Below the pieces are notes generated by a model. That model searched no databases. It worked only from the letters and a program-made list of their open reading frames with translations, and had not been told where the DNA came from. Of a stretch of 64,000 nt of DNA, positions 51,874 to 61,860 are shown in pieces. Position numbers and translations under genes: made by a program. Numbering within the stretch: position 1 is the first letter of the stretch; the number at the start of each line of letters is the position of its first letter. Source of the stretch: Arthrobacter gandavensis (GTDB lineage: Bacteria > Actinomycetota > Actinomycetes > Actinomycetales > Micrococcaceae); NCBI RefSeq assembly GCF_015355785.1, contig NZ_JADKYW010000005.1, forward strand, positions 1,305,394 through 1,369,393, given 5' to 3'.

Positions 51874-52665
51874 CTAGACGGTCTTGATCAGGTCCGCCAC
51901 GGAATTGATCACCTGGGTGGGCCGGAACGAGTAACGGGCAATGTCCTCGCGCTGGGTGATGCCGGTGAGCACCAGCACCGTGGTCAGCCCCGCTTCGATT
52001 CCGGCAATGATGTCCGTGTCCATCCGGTCCCCGATCATGCCGGTGCTCTCCGAATGCGCGTCGATCTTGTTCATGGCGGAGCGGAACATCATGGGGTTCG
52101 GCTTGCCCACAATGTAGGGCTCCCGGTCCGTGGCGGCCGTGATCAGCGCTGCGATGGCCCCGGTGGCCGGAATGGGCCCCTCCGCTGAAGGGCCGGTGAC
52201 GTCCGGGTTGGTGGCAATGAACCGGGCGCCGTCGAGGATGAGCCGGATGGCCTTGGTGATGGTGCCGAAGGAGTAGGTGCGGGTTTCGCCCAGGACCACA
52301 TAGTCCGGGTTGGTGTCCGTGAGGATCAGCCCGGCCTCATGCAGCGCCGTCGTCAGTCCTGCCTCACCGATCACGAACGCCCGCCCGGGGGTGGAGGAAC
52401 CCTTGAGCTGATCCTTGAGGAACTCGGCCGTCGCCAGCGCGGACGTCCAGAGGTTCTCCTCCGGGACGTCCAGGCCGGAGGCATGCAGCCGGGCCGCGAG
52501 GTCCCGGGGGGTGTAGATCGAGTTGTTGGTCAGCACCAGGAACCGCTTGGAGGTATCCACCCAGCGGTTGATCAGCTCAGCAGCTCCGGGAATCGCCTGG
52601 TTCTCATGGACCAGCACACCATCCATGTCAGTCAGCCAGCACTCGATGTTCTCGTTCTCGCCCAC
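51874..52665 (-). CDS. HAD-superfamily IIA phosphatase (NagD-like)
   Basis: GTG at 52665 has GGAGGG 5 bp upstream and gives 263 residues. HAD motif I reads LTDMDGVLV, motif II LVLTNNS, and motifs III/IV are in VGKPNPMMF and MIGDRMDTDI. The C2 cap places it in class IIA with NagD and p-nitrophenyl phosphatases, which dephosphorylate nucleotides or sugar phosphates. It is divergent from the TrmH gene. Confidence 0.92.
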   Translation of the reverse strand: MGENENIECWLTDMDGVLVHENQAIPGAAELINRWVDTSKRFLVLTNNSIYTPRDLAARLHASGLDVPEENLWTSALATAEFLKDQLKGSSTPGRAFVIGEAGLTTALHEAGLILTDTNPDYVVLGETRTYSFGTITKAIRLILDGARFIATNPDVTGPSAEGPIPATGAIAALITAATDREPYIVGKPNPMMFRSAMNKIDAHSESTGMIGDRMDTDIIAGIEAGLTTVLVLTGITQREDIARYSFRPTQVINSVADLIKTV

Positions 52666-52783
52666 AGTTACCCTCCAGTGCGTGTAATGCTTCCTGCCCG
52701 CAGCCATTCGGGGGTCCAGGCGCAGGCCTGTTCCTCCCGGGGCGGATGCGGGATGGTCCAGTCTTTCACCTTACGCTGGAAGG

Positions 52784-53449
52784 GTGATAGAGAGCCCTGA
52801 AACAATTCCCGCCGCAGAGCCGGCAGATGCCGAAATGCCTCAGGTTGGTGTTGGGCCTTGGGAGGGGCCGTGGCCGGAGGGCGAGCAGTGGGACCCCGAG
52901 CTGCTGGCCGCCGGAGACCGCCGCAACGTGGTGGACGAATACCGGTACTGGAAGCACGATGCAATCGTCGCGGACCTTGACTCCAAGCGCCATGAGTTCC
53001 ACGTGGCCATCGAAAACTGGCAGCATGACCTGAACATTGGATCCGTGGTGCGGACCGCCAACGCGTTCCTGGCCAAGGAAGTGCACATCATTGGACGACG
53101 CCGCTGGAACCGCCGCGGCGCAATGGTCACCGACCGCTACCAGCACGTGCGCCACCACCCGAGTGTGGAGGAGTTCACCGAGTGGGCGCGTTCCGAGGGG
53201 CTGGCGATCATCGGCATCGACAACTTCCCCGACTCGGTGCCGCTGGAAACCTACGACCTGCCGCGCAACTGCGTCCTGGTCTTCGGCCAGGAAGGCCCCG
53301 GTCTCACACCCGAGGTGCACCAGGCCGCGGAAGCCACGCTCTCAATCGCCCAGTTCGGCTCCACCCGCTCCATGAACGCGTCGGCCGCGGCTGCCATCGC
53401 CATGCACGGCTGGGTCCGCCGGCACGTGTTCGGCCAGAGGGTGAACTGA
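52784..53449 (+). CDS. TrmH-family RNA 2'-O-methyltransferase
   Basis: SPOUT-class enzyme that methylates a ribose in tRNA or rRNA. The 221 residues have an acidic N-terminal tail, the substrate Asn/Arg region NWQHDLNIGSVVRTANAF, and the knot motifs CVLVFGQEGPGLT and FGSTRSMNASAAAAIAMHGW. The start is GTG at 52784. Target nucleotide not readable. Confidence 0.92.
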   Translation: MIESPETIPAAEPADAEMPQVGVGPWEGPWPEGEQWDPELLAAGDRRNVVDEYRYWKHDAIVADLDSKRHEFHVAIENWQHDLNIGSVVRTANAFLAKEVHIIGRRRWNRRGAMVTDRYQHVRHHPSVEEFTEWARSEGLAIIGIDNFPDSVPLETYDLPRNCVLVFGQEGPGLTPEVHQAAEATLSIAQFGSTRSMNASAAAAIAMHGWVRRHVFGQRVN

Positions 53450-53586
53450 CCGACGGGCCCGTAGTTCCAGGTGCGAAACCCTGAATCTGTGTTTTCTGAT
53501 GCGCATAGGACTCTTGTGGCTAGGATGGGAGGAGCCAAAGAGGGCCCGGCCCTGCCGCACTTTCGAACCTTCGCTAAGGAGTCAGC

Positions 53587-54605
<1,019 letters not shown>

Positions 54606-54606
<1 letters not shown>

Positions 54607-55025
54607 TGTCAGACGAATTCCGCAAGAACCTGCTCGGCCCCGAGCCCACCTACCTGCCGGAGGAAACCGACGTCGTCGCGCGCCTCGAAGCCGGCGACGA
54701 GGCCGTGGACCTGGCGGCCAGGTTCCCCACCTCCTCGCAGGTCTGGGCCACGCTCGCCGACGAAGCCTTCGCCGACGGGCGTCCGGTGGAGTCCTACGCC
54801 TACGCCCGGGTGGGTTACCACCGCGGCCTGGACGCGCTCCGGCGCGCGGGCTGGCGCGGCACCGGCCCCATTCCGTGGGAGCACGAGCCCAACCGCGGAT
54901 TCCTGCGTTCGCTCTACGCCCTGGGACGTGCCGCAGCTGCGATCGGCGAGAGTGAGGAAGTGGACCGGATCGACAAATTCCTGGACGCGTCAGATCCGTC
55001 GGCCAAGGCAGCGATCGAGGGCTAG
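54606..55025 (+). CDS. DUF3151 family protein
   Basis: The 139-residue soluble protein opens FRKNLLGPEPTYLPEE and contains RPVESYAYARVGYHRGLDAL and IPWEHEPNRGFLRSLYALGRAA, characteristic of actinobacterial DUF3151. The helical repeats resemble a TPR-like fold. It usually follows the aldolase gene in actinobacteria, as here with a 1-bp overlap, but its role is unknown. Confidence 0.92.
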
Positions 55026-55038
55026 TACTGCCAATCCT

Positions 55039-55074
55039 GCGCAAGGCGCCTTCCGTCTGGAGGGCGCCTTGCGC
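55039..55074 (+). terminator. Terminator after fbaA-DUF3151
   Basis: GCGCAAGGCGCC (55039-55050) pairs with GGCGCCTTGCGC (55063-55074), a perfect 12-bp stem between convergent genes. Confidence 0.82.
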
Positions 55075-55093
55075 TGTTTCCGGGCTGCCGGTA

Positions 55094-55579
55094 TCACCAG
55101 CCCCAGGTGCCCGGCGCGCCTTTGAAGGGCCCGGTAACCCGGCTGGTGATCCACCCGCCGTAGAAGTCCCCTTCCTGCGGCTGGACCTCCTCTCCGTCCA
55201 CCGTGACGGAATCCATCAGCCCCGGATACAGGGCAGCGGTGTGGGCGAGCTCCTCGTAGCCGGGAAACGGATGCGGGTAGGTCCATGCCGCCCGGGCAGC
55301 CCGCCGGCCCCCGGCAACGACGTCGAAATAGGACGCAGCCCCCTTGAACTCGCAGTGCGTGACTCCGCTGACCGGCTGCAGCATTCCCGGGGCAAAGACG
55401 CCCAGGGGCAGGTAGTAGACCGGGGGGTGGCTGGTTTCGAGGACACGCACGGCCTCGGTGGTGTCTGCGATCAGCTCTCCGCCCAGCCAGACTTTGACGC
55501 GTTCAGCGCTTGGTTCGACTCGGGGCGGACGGGGATAGGACCAGACTGACTCGGCATGCGGGTGAACGCGGTCTTCCAT
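55094..55579 (-). CDS. DUF427 family protein
   Basis: ATG at 55579 has AAGGAA upstream and gives 161 residues. The DUF427 beta-barrel pattern is clear: ERVKVWLGGELIADTTEAVRVLE, HPPVYYLPLGVF, SGVTHCEFKGAASYFDV and TYPHPFPGYEELAH. Function is unknown. Its first 109 bp overlap the end of the upstream open frame in another reading frame. Confidence 0.9.
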   Translation of the reverse strand: MEDRVHPHAESVWSYPRPPRVEPSAERVKVWLGGELIADTTEAVRVLETSHPPVYYLPLGVFAPGMLQPVSGVTHCEFKGAASYFDVVAGGRRAARAAWTYPHPFPGYEELAHTAALYPGLMDSVTVDGEEVQPQEGDFYGGWITSRVTGPFKGAPGTWGW

Positions 55580-56199
55580 GCGTGGATTCCTTCTTTCTGC
55601 ACCGGATTCCTGGCGGTGATGGTGGTGGTCACTGCCAGAATCTGCGGCCTGGCCGGCACGGAGGAAAAACCAAACCGGACGGGAGGGCTGACTGGCGCCA
55701 GGGAGCCCATATCCTCTCCGTTCCAGGAACACTGCGCCGAAGCGAGGCGGCGGATGGAGCGTACTCCATAGAACTCCCGGCGGTCCCCGGTAGTTCCCGC
55801 GGTCCGAACTCCGCGGACAATCAGGCTGGCCAGCGGGTTCACGGCCTGCAGCCACAGCGGGTGGACGGCAAGCGGGGCAGGCACGGCCTCGAGGGCACGT
55901 CCCAGCAGGGTTACCCGGCCCAGCTGAGCGCTGAGCCGCAGCGGACCGCCGTCGACCCTCAGCCTGTCCTCGGCCAGGAAAGCGCTGACCGGAACCACGT
56001 CGATCGCGTCGAAGGTGTAGGTGGAGGAGACATAGCGGGCAACCGCTTCGCTGGGCGCGAGCAGCAGGCGGGAACCGAACCGGTTCTCCACCATGACATC
56101 AGTGAACGGGCCGAACGGTGAGTCCGGCCAGTGCCCAACAACGAGGCGGGTTCCCGAGGCGGTACCCAGCCCGGCGATATAGCCGCGGAAGCGCTCCAT
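55471..56199 (-). CDS. Conserved hypothetical protein overlapping DUF427
   Basis: The 242-residue frame has a credible N-terminal domain (about 1-190: SPFGPFTDVMVENRFGSRLLL, VARYVSSTYTFDAIDVVPVS) of acetoacetate decarboxylase-like or lipocalin-like flavour, not securely assigned. The last 36 codons run over the DUF427 start in another phase and look non-native. Either the overlap is real or a frameshift has replaced the original stop. Confidence 0.6.
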   Translation of the reverse strand: MERFRGYIAGLGTASGTRLVVGHWPDSPFGPFTDVMVENRFGSRLLLAPSEAVARYVSSTYTFDAIDVVPVSAFLAEDRLRVDGGPLRLSAQLGRVTLLGRALEAVPAPLAVHPLWLQAVNPLASLIVRGVRTAGTTGDRREFYGVRSIRRLASAQCSWNGEDMGSLAPVSPPVRFGFSSVPARPQILAVTTTITARNPVQKEGIHAWKTAFTRMPSQSGPIPVRPESNQALNASKSGWAES

Positions 56200-56396
56200 G
56201 GCTAAACCGTACGCCTACATCCGCAGCTTCCAAACGGGCGAAGCCGCTGATCGGCTAAACTTGACAGGTAAGAGCCCCGCACCCCGGATAACGGACAGCT
56301 GTGTCCTTCAGTCTCACGGTGCAGGGGCGTTCTCATGCACGGTAGCGGTTCAGCGCCTGGCGCGGCTCCCTAGCGTAACTAATGGGGGAGGATCCC

Positions 56397-57686
56397 ATGC
56401 CCGCAATTGTCATCGTCGGAGCCCAGTGGGGCGACGAAGGTAAAGGTAAGGCCACCGACCTGCTCGGTGGCCGCGTCGACTACGTGGTCAAGCCCAACGG
56501 CGGAAACAACGCCGGCCACACCGTCGTCGTCGGCGGTGAAAAGTACGAACTGAAGCTGCTGCCCGCCGGCATCCTGAGCCCCAACGCCATTCCCGTGATC
56601 GGCAACGGCTGCGTGGTGAACCTGGAGGCACTGTTCGCTGAAATCGACGGGCTGGAAGCGCGCGGGGCAGACACCTCCAAGCTGCGGATTTCCGCCAACG
56701 CCCACCTCGTGGCACCGTTCCACCAGGTCATGGACAAGGTCACCGAGCGGTTCCTGGGCAAGCGGGCCATCGGCACCACCGGCCGGGGCATTGGCCCGGC
56801 GTACATGGACAAGGTTGCCCGGCTTGGCATCCGTGTCCAGGACATCTTCGATGAGTCGATCCTGCGCCAGAAGGTGGAAGGTTCGCTGCGGCAGAAGAAC
56901 CAGCTGCTGCTGAAGGTCTACAACCGCCGCGACGTGGACGTTGAAGAGATGGTGCAGTACTTCCTCTCCTACGCTGACCGGCTGCGTCCCATGGTCATCG
57001 ACTCCACCTATGAGCTCAACCGTGCCCTGGATGAGGACAAGGTCATCCTGATGGAAGGCGGACAGGCCACGTTCCTGGACGTTGACCATGGGACGTACCC
57101 CTTCGTCACCTCCTCCAACCCGACCGCCGGCGGCGCGTCCGTTGGCTCCGGCATCGGCCCCACCCGCATCAACCGCGCCGTGGGCATCATCAAGGCCTAT
57201 ACCACCCGCGTTGGTGCCGGGCCGTTCCCCACCGAACTCTTCGATGACATGGGCCTGTACCTGCAGAAGACCGGTGGCGAGTTCGGCGTGAACACCGGCC
57301 GCCCGCGCCGCTGCGGCTGGTACGACGCCGTGCTGGCGCGCCACGCTTCCCGGGTCAACGGTTTCACGGACTACTTCGTGACCAAGCTGGACGTGCTTAC
57401 CGGTATCGAGAGGATTCCGGTATGTGTTGCCTACGACGTCGACGGCGTGCGCTTCGATGAAATGCCGATGACCCAGACCGACTTCCACCACGCCAAGCCG
57501 ATTTTCGAGTACTTCGACGGCTGGACCGAGGACATCACTGGAGCCAAGACCCTGGAGGACCTGCCGGAGAACGCCCGGAACTACGTTCTGGCGCTGGAGA
57601 AGATGTCCGGCACCCGGTTCTCAGCGATCGGCGTCGGCCCGGACCGGGACCAGACGATCGTGATCCGGGACCTGATCAGCGAATAA
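56397..57686 (+). CDS. purA: Adenylosuccinate synthetase
   Basis: PurA joins IMP and aspartate with GTP, the first step to AMP. ATG at 56397 has GGGGAGG just upstream and gives 429 residues. The GTP/IMP site reads [11 protein letters not shown], then [22 protein letters not shown], the arginine-rich [12 protein letters not shown] and a C-terminal VGPDRDQTI. Confidence 0.97.
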   Translation: MPAIVIVGAQWGDEGKGKATDLLGGRVDYVVKPNGGNNAGHTVVVGGEKYELKLLPAGILSPNAIPVIGNGCVVNLEALFAEIDGLEARGADTSKLRISANAHLVAPFHQVMDKVTERFLGKRAIGTTGRGIGPAYMDKVARLGIRVQDIFDESILRQKVEGSLRQKNQLLLKVYNRRDVDVEEMVQYFLSYADRLRPMVIDSTYELNRALDEDKVILMEGGQATFLDVDHGTYPFVTSSNPTAGGASVGSGIGPTRINRAVGIIKAYTTRVGAGPFPTELFDDMGLYLQKTGGEFGVNTGRPRRCGWYDAVLARHASRVNGFTDYFVTKLDVLTGIERIPVCVAYDVDGVRFDEMPMTQTDFHHAKPIFEYFDGWTEDITGAKTLEDLPENARNYVLALEKMSGTRFSAIGVGPDRDQTIVIRDLISE

Positions 57687-57696
57687 TCCGTACGGG

Positions 57697-57729
57697 AATG
57701 CCCCGCAACTGACGGCTGCGGGGCATTTT
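57697..57729 (+). terminator. Terminator after purA
   Basis: AATGCCCCGCA (57697-57707) pairs with TGCGGGGCATT (57717-57727) and is followed by T residues. It starts 10 bp after the purA stop. Confidence 0.85.
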
Positions 57730-57759
57730 GCTGCCCGTCTTCGTGCCCTTCTTGGTGCC

Positions 57760-58122
57760 CTAATCCCGGGCGGCGAGGACGCAGAATTCGTTGCCCTCGG
57801 GATCGGCGAGCACCACCCAGGGCACGTCCGGGGCCTGCCCGACGTCGGCGCGCACCGCGCCGAGCGCCAGCAGCCGCTCCACTTCCTCCTCCTGGCTGCA
57901 GCCATACGGAACCAGGTCCATATGCAGCCGGAGTTTGGCCGTCTTCTTGTCCGGCACCGGAATGATGTCGAGCGGCGGTCCCGGTACTCCGTCGGCAGGT
58001 GCCAACGCGATGCCGCCGTCGAACTCCTCGGCCACCTGGTAGCCCAGAGCCTGGGTCCAGAACCGGGTTTGCGCCTCAACATTGAGGGCATCAAGGGCAA
58101 GGGATGAGAATCTGCTGCTCAC
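57760..58122 (-). CDS. VOC-superfamily (glyoxalase/bleomycin-resistance-like) protein
   Basis: GTG at 58122 has AAGGAG 7 bp upstream and gives 120 residues, the usual size; the longer open frame is not needed. The paired beta-alpha-beta-beta-beta pattern is visible (FSSLALDALNVEAQTRFW, RLHMDLVPYG, WVVLADPEGNEFCVL). The His and Glu near the ends are typical metal positions. Substrate unknown. Confidence 0.87.
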   Translation of the reverse strand: MSSRFSSLALDALNVEAQTRFWTQALGYQVAEEFDGGIALAPADGVPGPPLDIIPVPDKKTAKLRLHMDLVPYGCSQEEEVERLLALGAVRADVGQAPDVPWVVLADPEGNEFCVLAARD

Positions 58123-58312
58123 TGTGAGGCTCCTTCGGGCGGGCTTCGTTGGAAGAAACCTAACAGTGGTGCACCGCAGGGGAAAGGGGCTGGAAACCGG
58201 GCCAGCCAGTCCGCCGGTGCGTGGTTTCCCAGCCGCCGTTAGGGGCGGGGCAGGCGGGAACCCGCCGGCACACACCGTCCACGGGGTGCGGGAAACTGGG
58301 CACGCACCCGGG

Positions 58313-59305
58313 TTACCAGCGGTTGCGCGCTTCCTCGATCCAGCCGTTCACCCCGTCCAGGTTGTAACGCGTGCCGTCCGGCGTGGCCGCCCAGCCGGAC
58401 CACGCGCCGAAAGCCTGCCACGTCTGCGAGGCCACCAGTACGGCGTTGGTTGCCGCCAGCCGCCGGTGGAACGGTGTGAGCGTGGCCTCGATCCAGTTCC
58501 CGCGGACATGCCAGGCTGCCTGCGGGTCAGTAAGGTCGTAGCTGAACTCAAGTTCGCCGTCGTAATGGTGCAGCATGCCCTCCACGATCAGCGCGTTTTC
58601 GGTGGCCGACGTTCCCTCCGTCCACAGCCCGCCCAGCTGCAGGCCCAGCCGGGTGCCGCTGGCCGTGCCGTAGCCGGCAGCCCAGTTCCAGCGCCTCGAA
58701 TACGGCCAGCGTCCGCGTCCGCGGTCCAGTACGGCGAAGGCACCCTCGCCCACTGCATGTTCGCGCCCGTCGACCGTGATGGTTCCGCCGACGCGACGGG
58801 CAACGTCCTTGAGCGTGTACTGGTACCGCGTCTCCGACCACGGAACCACCACCCCCAGCACATCACCTTCCGCCGGGGCATAAAGCTCGACGCCGACGCG
58901 CGGCGACTCGGCGCGCAGGTGCGTGCCGCCGTCGTCGTCATGGAAGCGCAGGTGCAGCCCGCCCATGGTGCCCACGGCTGTGAGGGGAGGCAGGGTGGCG
59001 GGCAGGATCGCGGTGGAGCCCGCGGGAAGCGAGAGGGGATCCATGCTGATTTCTTTGCCGGTGGCGCGCTCCAACACGTACAGCTGGAGGGTGGCGGCAT
59101 AGTCCAGATGCGCGATGGTCATGCCGAGCACCAGGTCCGGAGTCAGCACGCCCCAGTACTCCCAGCGCTTGGTGCGCCATCCATGGAGAAGCCCCCGGCG
59201 CAGGTCCGTGAAGGCGTGCAGCGGTAAGCGGGTGAAGCCTGCAGCCGCGGGGTTCAGTTTTCCGTTTGCCAGGGACAGCTGGACGGGTTCATGAATCTCC
59301 TCCAT
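58313..59305 (-). CDS. DUF2804 family protein
   Basis: The 330-residue soluble protein has the DUF2804 layout. It opens GKLNPAAAGFTRLPLH, then WRTKRWEYWGVLTPDLVLGMTIAHLDYA, a middle RGRWPYSRRWNWAAGYG and a C-terminal MLHHYDGELEFSYD. Many Trp and Tyr residues suggest a ligand-binding beta structure. No reaction is known. It lies 12 bp downstream of the membrane protein gene on the same strand. Confidence 0.85.
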   Translation of the reverse strand: MEEIHEPVQLSLANGKLNPAAAGFTRLPLHAFTDLRRGLLHGWRTKRWEYWGVLTPDLVLGMTIAHLDYAATLQLYVLERATGKEISMDPLSLPAGSTAILPATLPPLTAVGTMGGLHLRFHDDDGGTHLRAESPRVGVELYAPAEGDVLGVVVPWSETRYQYTLKDVARRVGGTITVDGREHAVGEGAFAVLDRGRGRWPYSRRWNWAAGYGTASGTRLGLQLGGLWTEGTSATENALIVEGMLHHYDGELEFSYDLTDPQAAWHVRGNWIEATLTPFHRRLAATNAVLVASQTWQAFGAWSGWAATPDGTRYNLDGVNGWIEEARNRW

Positions 59306-59316
59306 GGCGCCCCAGT

Positions 59317-59958
59317 CTAGGCGGCGCGGGCGAAATCATCCTGCGCCGGGCCTGCCGGCGGTTTTGTGCTGCGGCGACGCATGGCGGACTTGCAGGTGGC
59401 GTTCTTGCGGATCGGTGATTTCCCGGGGCGCGGGGCGGGCCGGTGCTGGGTGACCGGGCCGCTGGCAAGACCGGTGGCCGAACCCCTGGCCTGGACCGGA
59501 AGCAGGCTGTTGGGAGCGGCGGCAGCGGCAGCCCGTGCCGGCGCGGTTGCCCGCAATACCTCAGGAGTTCCGGTGGCTCCCGCGGGGAAGAGTGCCCGGA
59601 GGACCTCCTCCTGGGCGGAAGCAGTTGCCGCCAGGAAGTCCCGGGCCGCGGACGCACCGGGGCCGGATGCGGCGCGCCGGCGCATGCGTCCGCTGAACGC
59701 CCGCCAGGCCAGCCACCCCAGGACGGCCAGCGCCGCGCCGGTGCCGTAAAGCAGCGCTGCCGCCAGCACCAGGGACGTCGTTCCGCCGGAAAACACGCCG
59801 ATACCCAGCAGCGCGGCGGCTACCCACAGTCCGCTGAGCCAGCCCGCCGCATCCAGTGGAGGGGACGGTGCTGAGCCGGCTATCCGGCTGGGAAGTGTGC
59901 GGAGTTTCTCCAGGCTTTCGGTGCGGCTTCCACGCCGGAACAACGCGGGGTAGGACAC
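59317..59958 (-). CDS. Hypothetical membrane protein with Ala/Pro-rich tail
   Basis: GTG at 59958 has GAAAGGAA 5 bp upstream and gives 213 residues. Two membrane helices (about 38-80: LSGLWVAAALLGIGVFSGG then LVLAAALLYGTGAALAVLGW) lead to a basic stop-transfer region and a low-complexity Ala/Pro/Arg tail. No family recognised. It diverges from the Hsp20 gene across the CIRCE/HAIR region. Confidence 0.6.
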   Translation of the reverse strand: MSYPALFRRGSRTESLEKLRTLPSRIAGSAPSPPLDAAGWLSGLWVAAALLGIGVFSGGTTSLVLAAALLYGTGAALAVLGWLAWRAFSGRMRRRAASGPGASAARDFLAATASAQEEVLRALFPAGATGTPEVLRATAPARAAAAAAPNSLLPVQARGSATGLASGPVTQHRPAPRPGKSPIRKNATCKSAMRRRSTKPPAGPAQDDFARAA

Positions 59959-60027
59959 TGCTTCCTTTCCTTTCGGGCCAGGTACGAAGAGACGGCGGAA
60001 CCGGGTTTTCCGATGCAACAACTTGGG

Positions 60028-60054
60028 TTAGCACTCTCGCGTTGCAAGTGCTAA
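60028..60054. promoter_or_regulatory. CIRCE element (HrcA operator)
   Basis: TTAGCACTC (60028-60036), nine bases, then AAGTGCTAA (60046-60054). This is the CIRCE consensus TTAGCACTC-N9-GAGTGCTAA with one mismatch. It lies 92 bp before the Hsp20 start and predicts HrcA repression relieved by heat. Confidence 0.9.
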
Positions 60055-60064
60055 TCTACTGCCG

Positions 60065-60091
60065 AAAGTTGAGCGAAGCCAACTCAACTTT
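60065..60091. promoter_or_regulatory. HAIR-like element (HspR operator)
   Basis: AAAGTTGAG (60065-60073), nine bases, then CTCAACTTT (60083-60091) form a perfect inverted repeat. The core TTGAG-N9-CTCAA fits the HspR HAIR consensus CTTGAGT-N7-ACTCAAG. It sits between the CIRCE element and the Hsp20 gene. Confidence 0.8.
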
Positions 60092-60145
60092 GATTCGAAA
60101 TGGCAGATCAGCCCGCTGTGTACAGCGGAGTAAAGGAGTTGATTT

Positions 60146-60598
60146 GTGATGGCAACACGCTTTGATCCGTTCCGTGAATTTGACCGTCTTGCCCAGGCCG
60201 TCCGCAGCGAATCCCTGCGCGGCATGCCCATGGACCTGTACCGGCAGGATGACCGGTATGTCCTGAGCGTCGACCTTCCCGGCATTGACCCGGGGTCCGT
60301 GGACATCGACGTCGACGGGCAGCTGCTGACCATCCGTGCCGAGCGCACCCTGCGCGGAAAGGACGGCGTCCAGTGGCTCACCCGCGAACGCGAAGGCGGC
60401 TCCTTCCTGCGCCAGCTCAGCCTGGGACAGGGCATCGATACCGAGGGCATCACCGCGCACTATGACAATGGCGTGCTCAACGTGATCATCCCGGTCAGCG
60501 AAAAGGCCAAGCCGCGCCGCATCGAGGTGCAGTCCGGCTCCGCCGCGTCCCTTGGCGCCACGGAAGACGAGCACGACGCGGAGGCGGTCAGCGCCTAA
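60146..60598 (+). CDS. hsp20: Hsp20/alpha-crystallin small heat-shock protein
   Basis: Small heat-shock proteins are ATP-independent holdases that keep unfolding proteins soluble. The 150-residue protein has the alpha-crystallin domain (about 25-120) from LYRQDDRYVLSVDLPGIDP to the GVLNVIIPVSEKAKPRRIEV region with the conserved G-x-L-x-V/I. The I-x-I/V-type tail is near the C-terminus. AAAGGAG lies 7 bp before GTG 60146; ATG 60149 is an equal choice. Dual HrcA/HspR control is indicated upstream. Confidence 0.95.
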   Translation: MMATRFDPFREFDRLAQAVRSESLRGMPMDLYRQDDRYVLSVDLPGIDPGSVDIDVDGQLLTIRAERTLRGKDGVQWLTREREGGSFLRQLSLGQGIDTEGITAHYDNGVLNVIIPVSEKAKPRRIEVQSGSAASLGATEDEHDAEAVSA

Positions 60599-60616
60599 CG
60601 GGCCAATATCCGTGCA

Positions 60617-60649
60617 GGGGCGGCCGGCGAACTTTTCCCCGGCCGCCCC
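60617..60649 (+). terminator. Stem-loop after hsp20
   Basis: GGGGCGGCCGG (60617-60627) pairs with CCGGCCGCCCC (60639-60649), a perfect 11-bp stem with an 11-nt loop, 18 bp after the hsp20 stop. No T tract follows. Confidence 0.65.
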
Positions 60650-60701
60650 GAACCGTGTCCGGCCCCTGCCGCGCGGGCACGGGCCCGCGTAGCGTGGCCG
60701 T

Positions 60702-61820
60702 ATGACTACCCAGGCACGCGCCGCGATCCTGCGCGGCATCAACGACCCCTTCGAAATCACCGATGTGGTCCTGGACGACCCGCGGCCGGATGAGGTCCTG
60801 GTCCGCATCCAGGCCGCCGGTGTGTGCGGTACCGACCTCGGCGTCCAGGCCGGGCACATTCCCTTCCCGCTGCCCGGAGTCCTGGGGCACGAGGGAGCCG
60901 GAGTCGTGGAAGCCGTTGGCTCCGCCGTGACCTCCGTTGTGCCCGGAGACCATGTGCTGCTCAGCTTCACCAGCTGCGGGGAATGCCGGAACTGCCGCAG
61001 CGGGCACCCCGCCTACTGCACATACTTCCTGGAGCTCAACCTCGTGGGCGGGCAGCGGCTGGACGGCACTGCCACCATCAGCAAGGACGGCTTGGGAGTG
61101 CACGGCCACTTCTTCGCCCAGTCCTCCTTCTCCGACCTGGTGCTGGCCGACGAACGCGGAGTCACCAAGGTTGCCCCCTCGGCAGACCTGACCCTGCTGG
61201 CGCCGCTGGGCTGCGGGGTGCAGACGGGTGCCGGGGCGGTCATGAACGTCCTGCGTCCCGAACCGGGTTCCATCCTTGCGGTGTTCGGCGCCGGTCCCGT
61301 AGGCCTCTCAGCGGTGATGGCTGCGGCGCTGGGCGGCTCCACGCGCATCGTGGTCATGGACCTGGTGGACTCCCGCCTGGAGCTGGCCCGGGAACTCGGG
61401 GCCACCGACGTCGTGAATTCCGGCAGTACCGACGCGCTGCAGGCCCTGTTTGAACTGACCAACGGCACCGGGGTCACCCACGCGCTGGAAACCACGGGCA
61501 GCACCAAGGTTGCGGCCACGGCAGCGGACGCACTGGCTCCGCTGGGGAAGCTGGGGCTGATCGGCGCCCCCGCTCCGGGGTCAACGGTGCAGCTGGACGT
61601 GAACTTCATGCTTAACGGCAGGCAGGTCCTGGGAATCACGGAAGGGGACGCCACACCGCAGCTGTTCCTCCCGGCCCTGGTGGACCTGATTCAGCAGGGC
61701 AGGTTCCCGCTGGAGAAAATGATCACCCGCTACGCATTCGGGGACATCAATACGGCGGCCGCGGACGCAAAGTCCGGGCAGGTCCTGAAACCCGTGCTGC
61801 ACTTCGAGGACCTGCACTAG
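60702..61820 (+). CDS. Zinc-dependent aryl/alkyl alcohol dehydrogenase
   Basis: A 372-residue medium-chain dehydrogenase with catalytic zinc ligands in AAGVCGTDLG and GHEGAGVVEAVG. The structural zinc cysteines are in CGECRNCRSGHPAYC. The NAD site is AVFGAGPVGLSAVMAAALGG. The pattern (GVQTGAGAVMNVLRP, FMLNGRQVLGITEG) is closest to aryl-alcohol or NAD/mycothiol-type dehydrogenases. It is followed 40 bp later by the amidase gene. Confidence 0.92.
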   Translation: MTTQARAAILRGINDPFEITDVVLDDPRPDEVLVRIQAAGVCGTDLGVQAGHIPFPLPGVLGHEGAGVVEAVGSAVTSVVPGDHVLLSFTSCGECRNCRSGHPAYCTYFLELNLVGGQRLDGTATISKDGLGVHGHFFAQSSFSDLVLADERGVTKVAPSADLTLLAPLGCGVQTGAGAVMNVLRPEPGSILAVFGAGPVGLSAVMAAALGGSTRIVVMDLVDSRLELARELGATDVVNSGSTDALQALFELTNGTGVTHALETTGSTKVAATAADALAPLGKLGLIGAPAPGSTVQLDVNFMLNGRQVLGITEGDATPQLFLPALVDLIQQGRFPLEKMITRYAFGDINTAAADAKSGQVLKPVLHFEDLH

Positions 61821-61860
61821 GCTGGGAGTGAATCCGGTCCCGAAGGCAAGGCGGTTCCCC

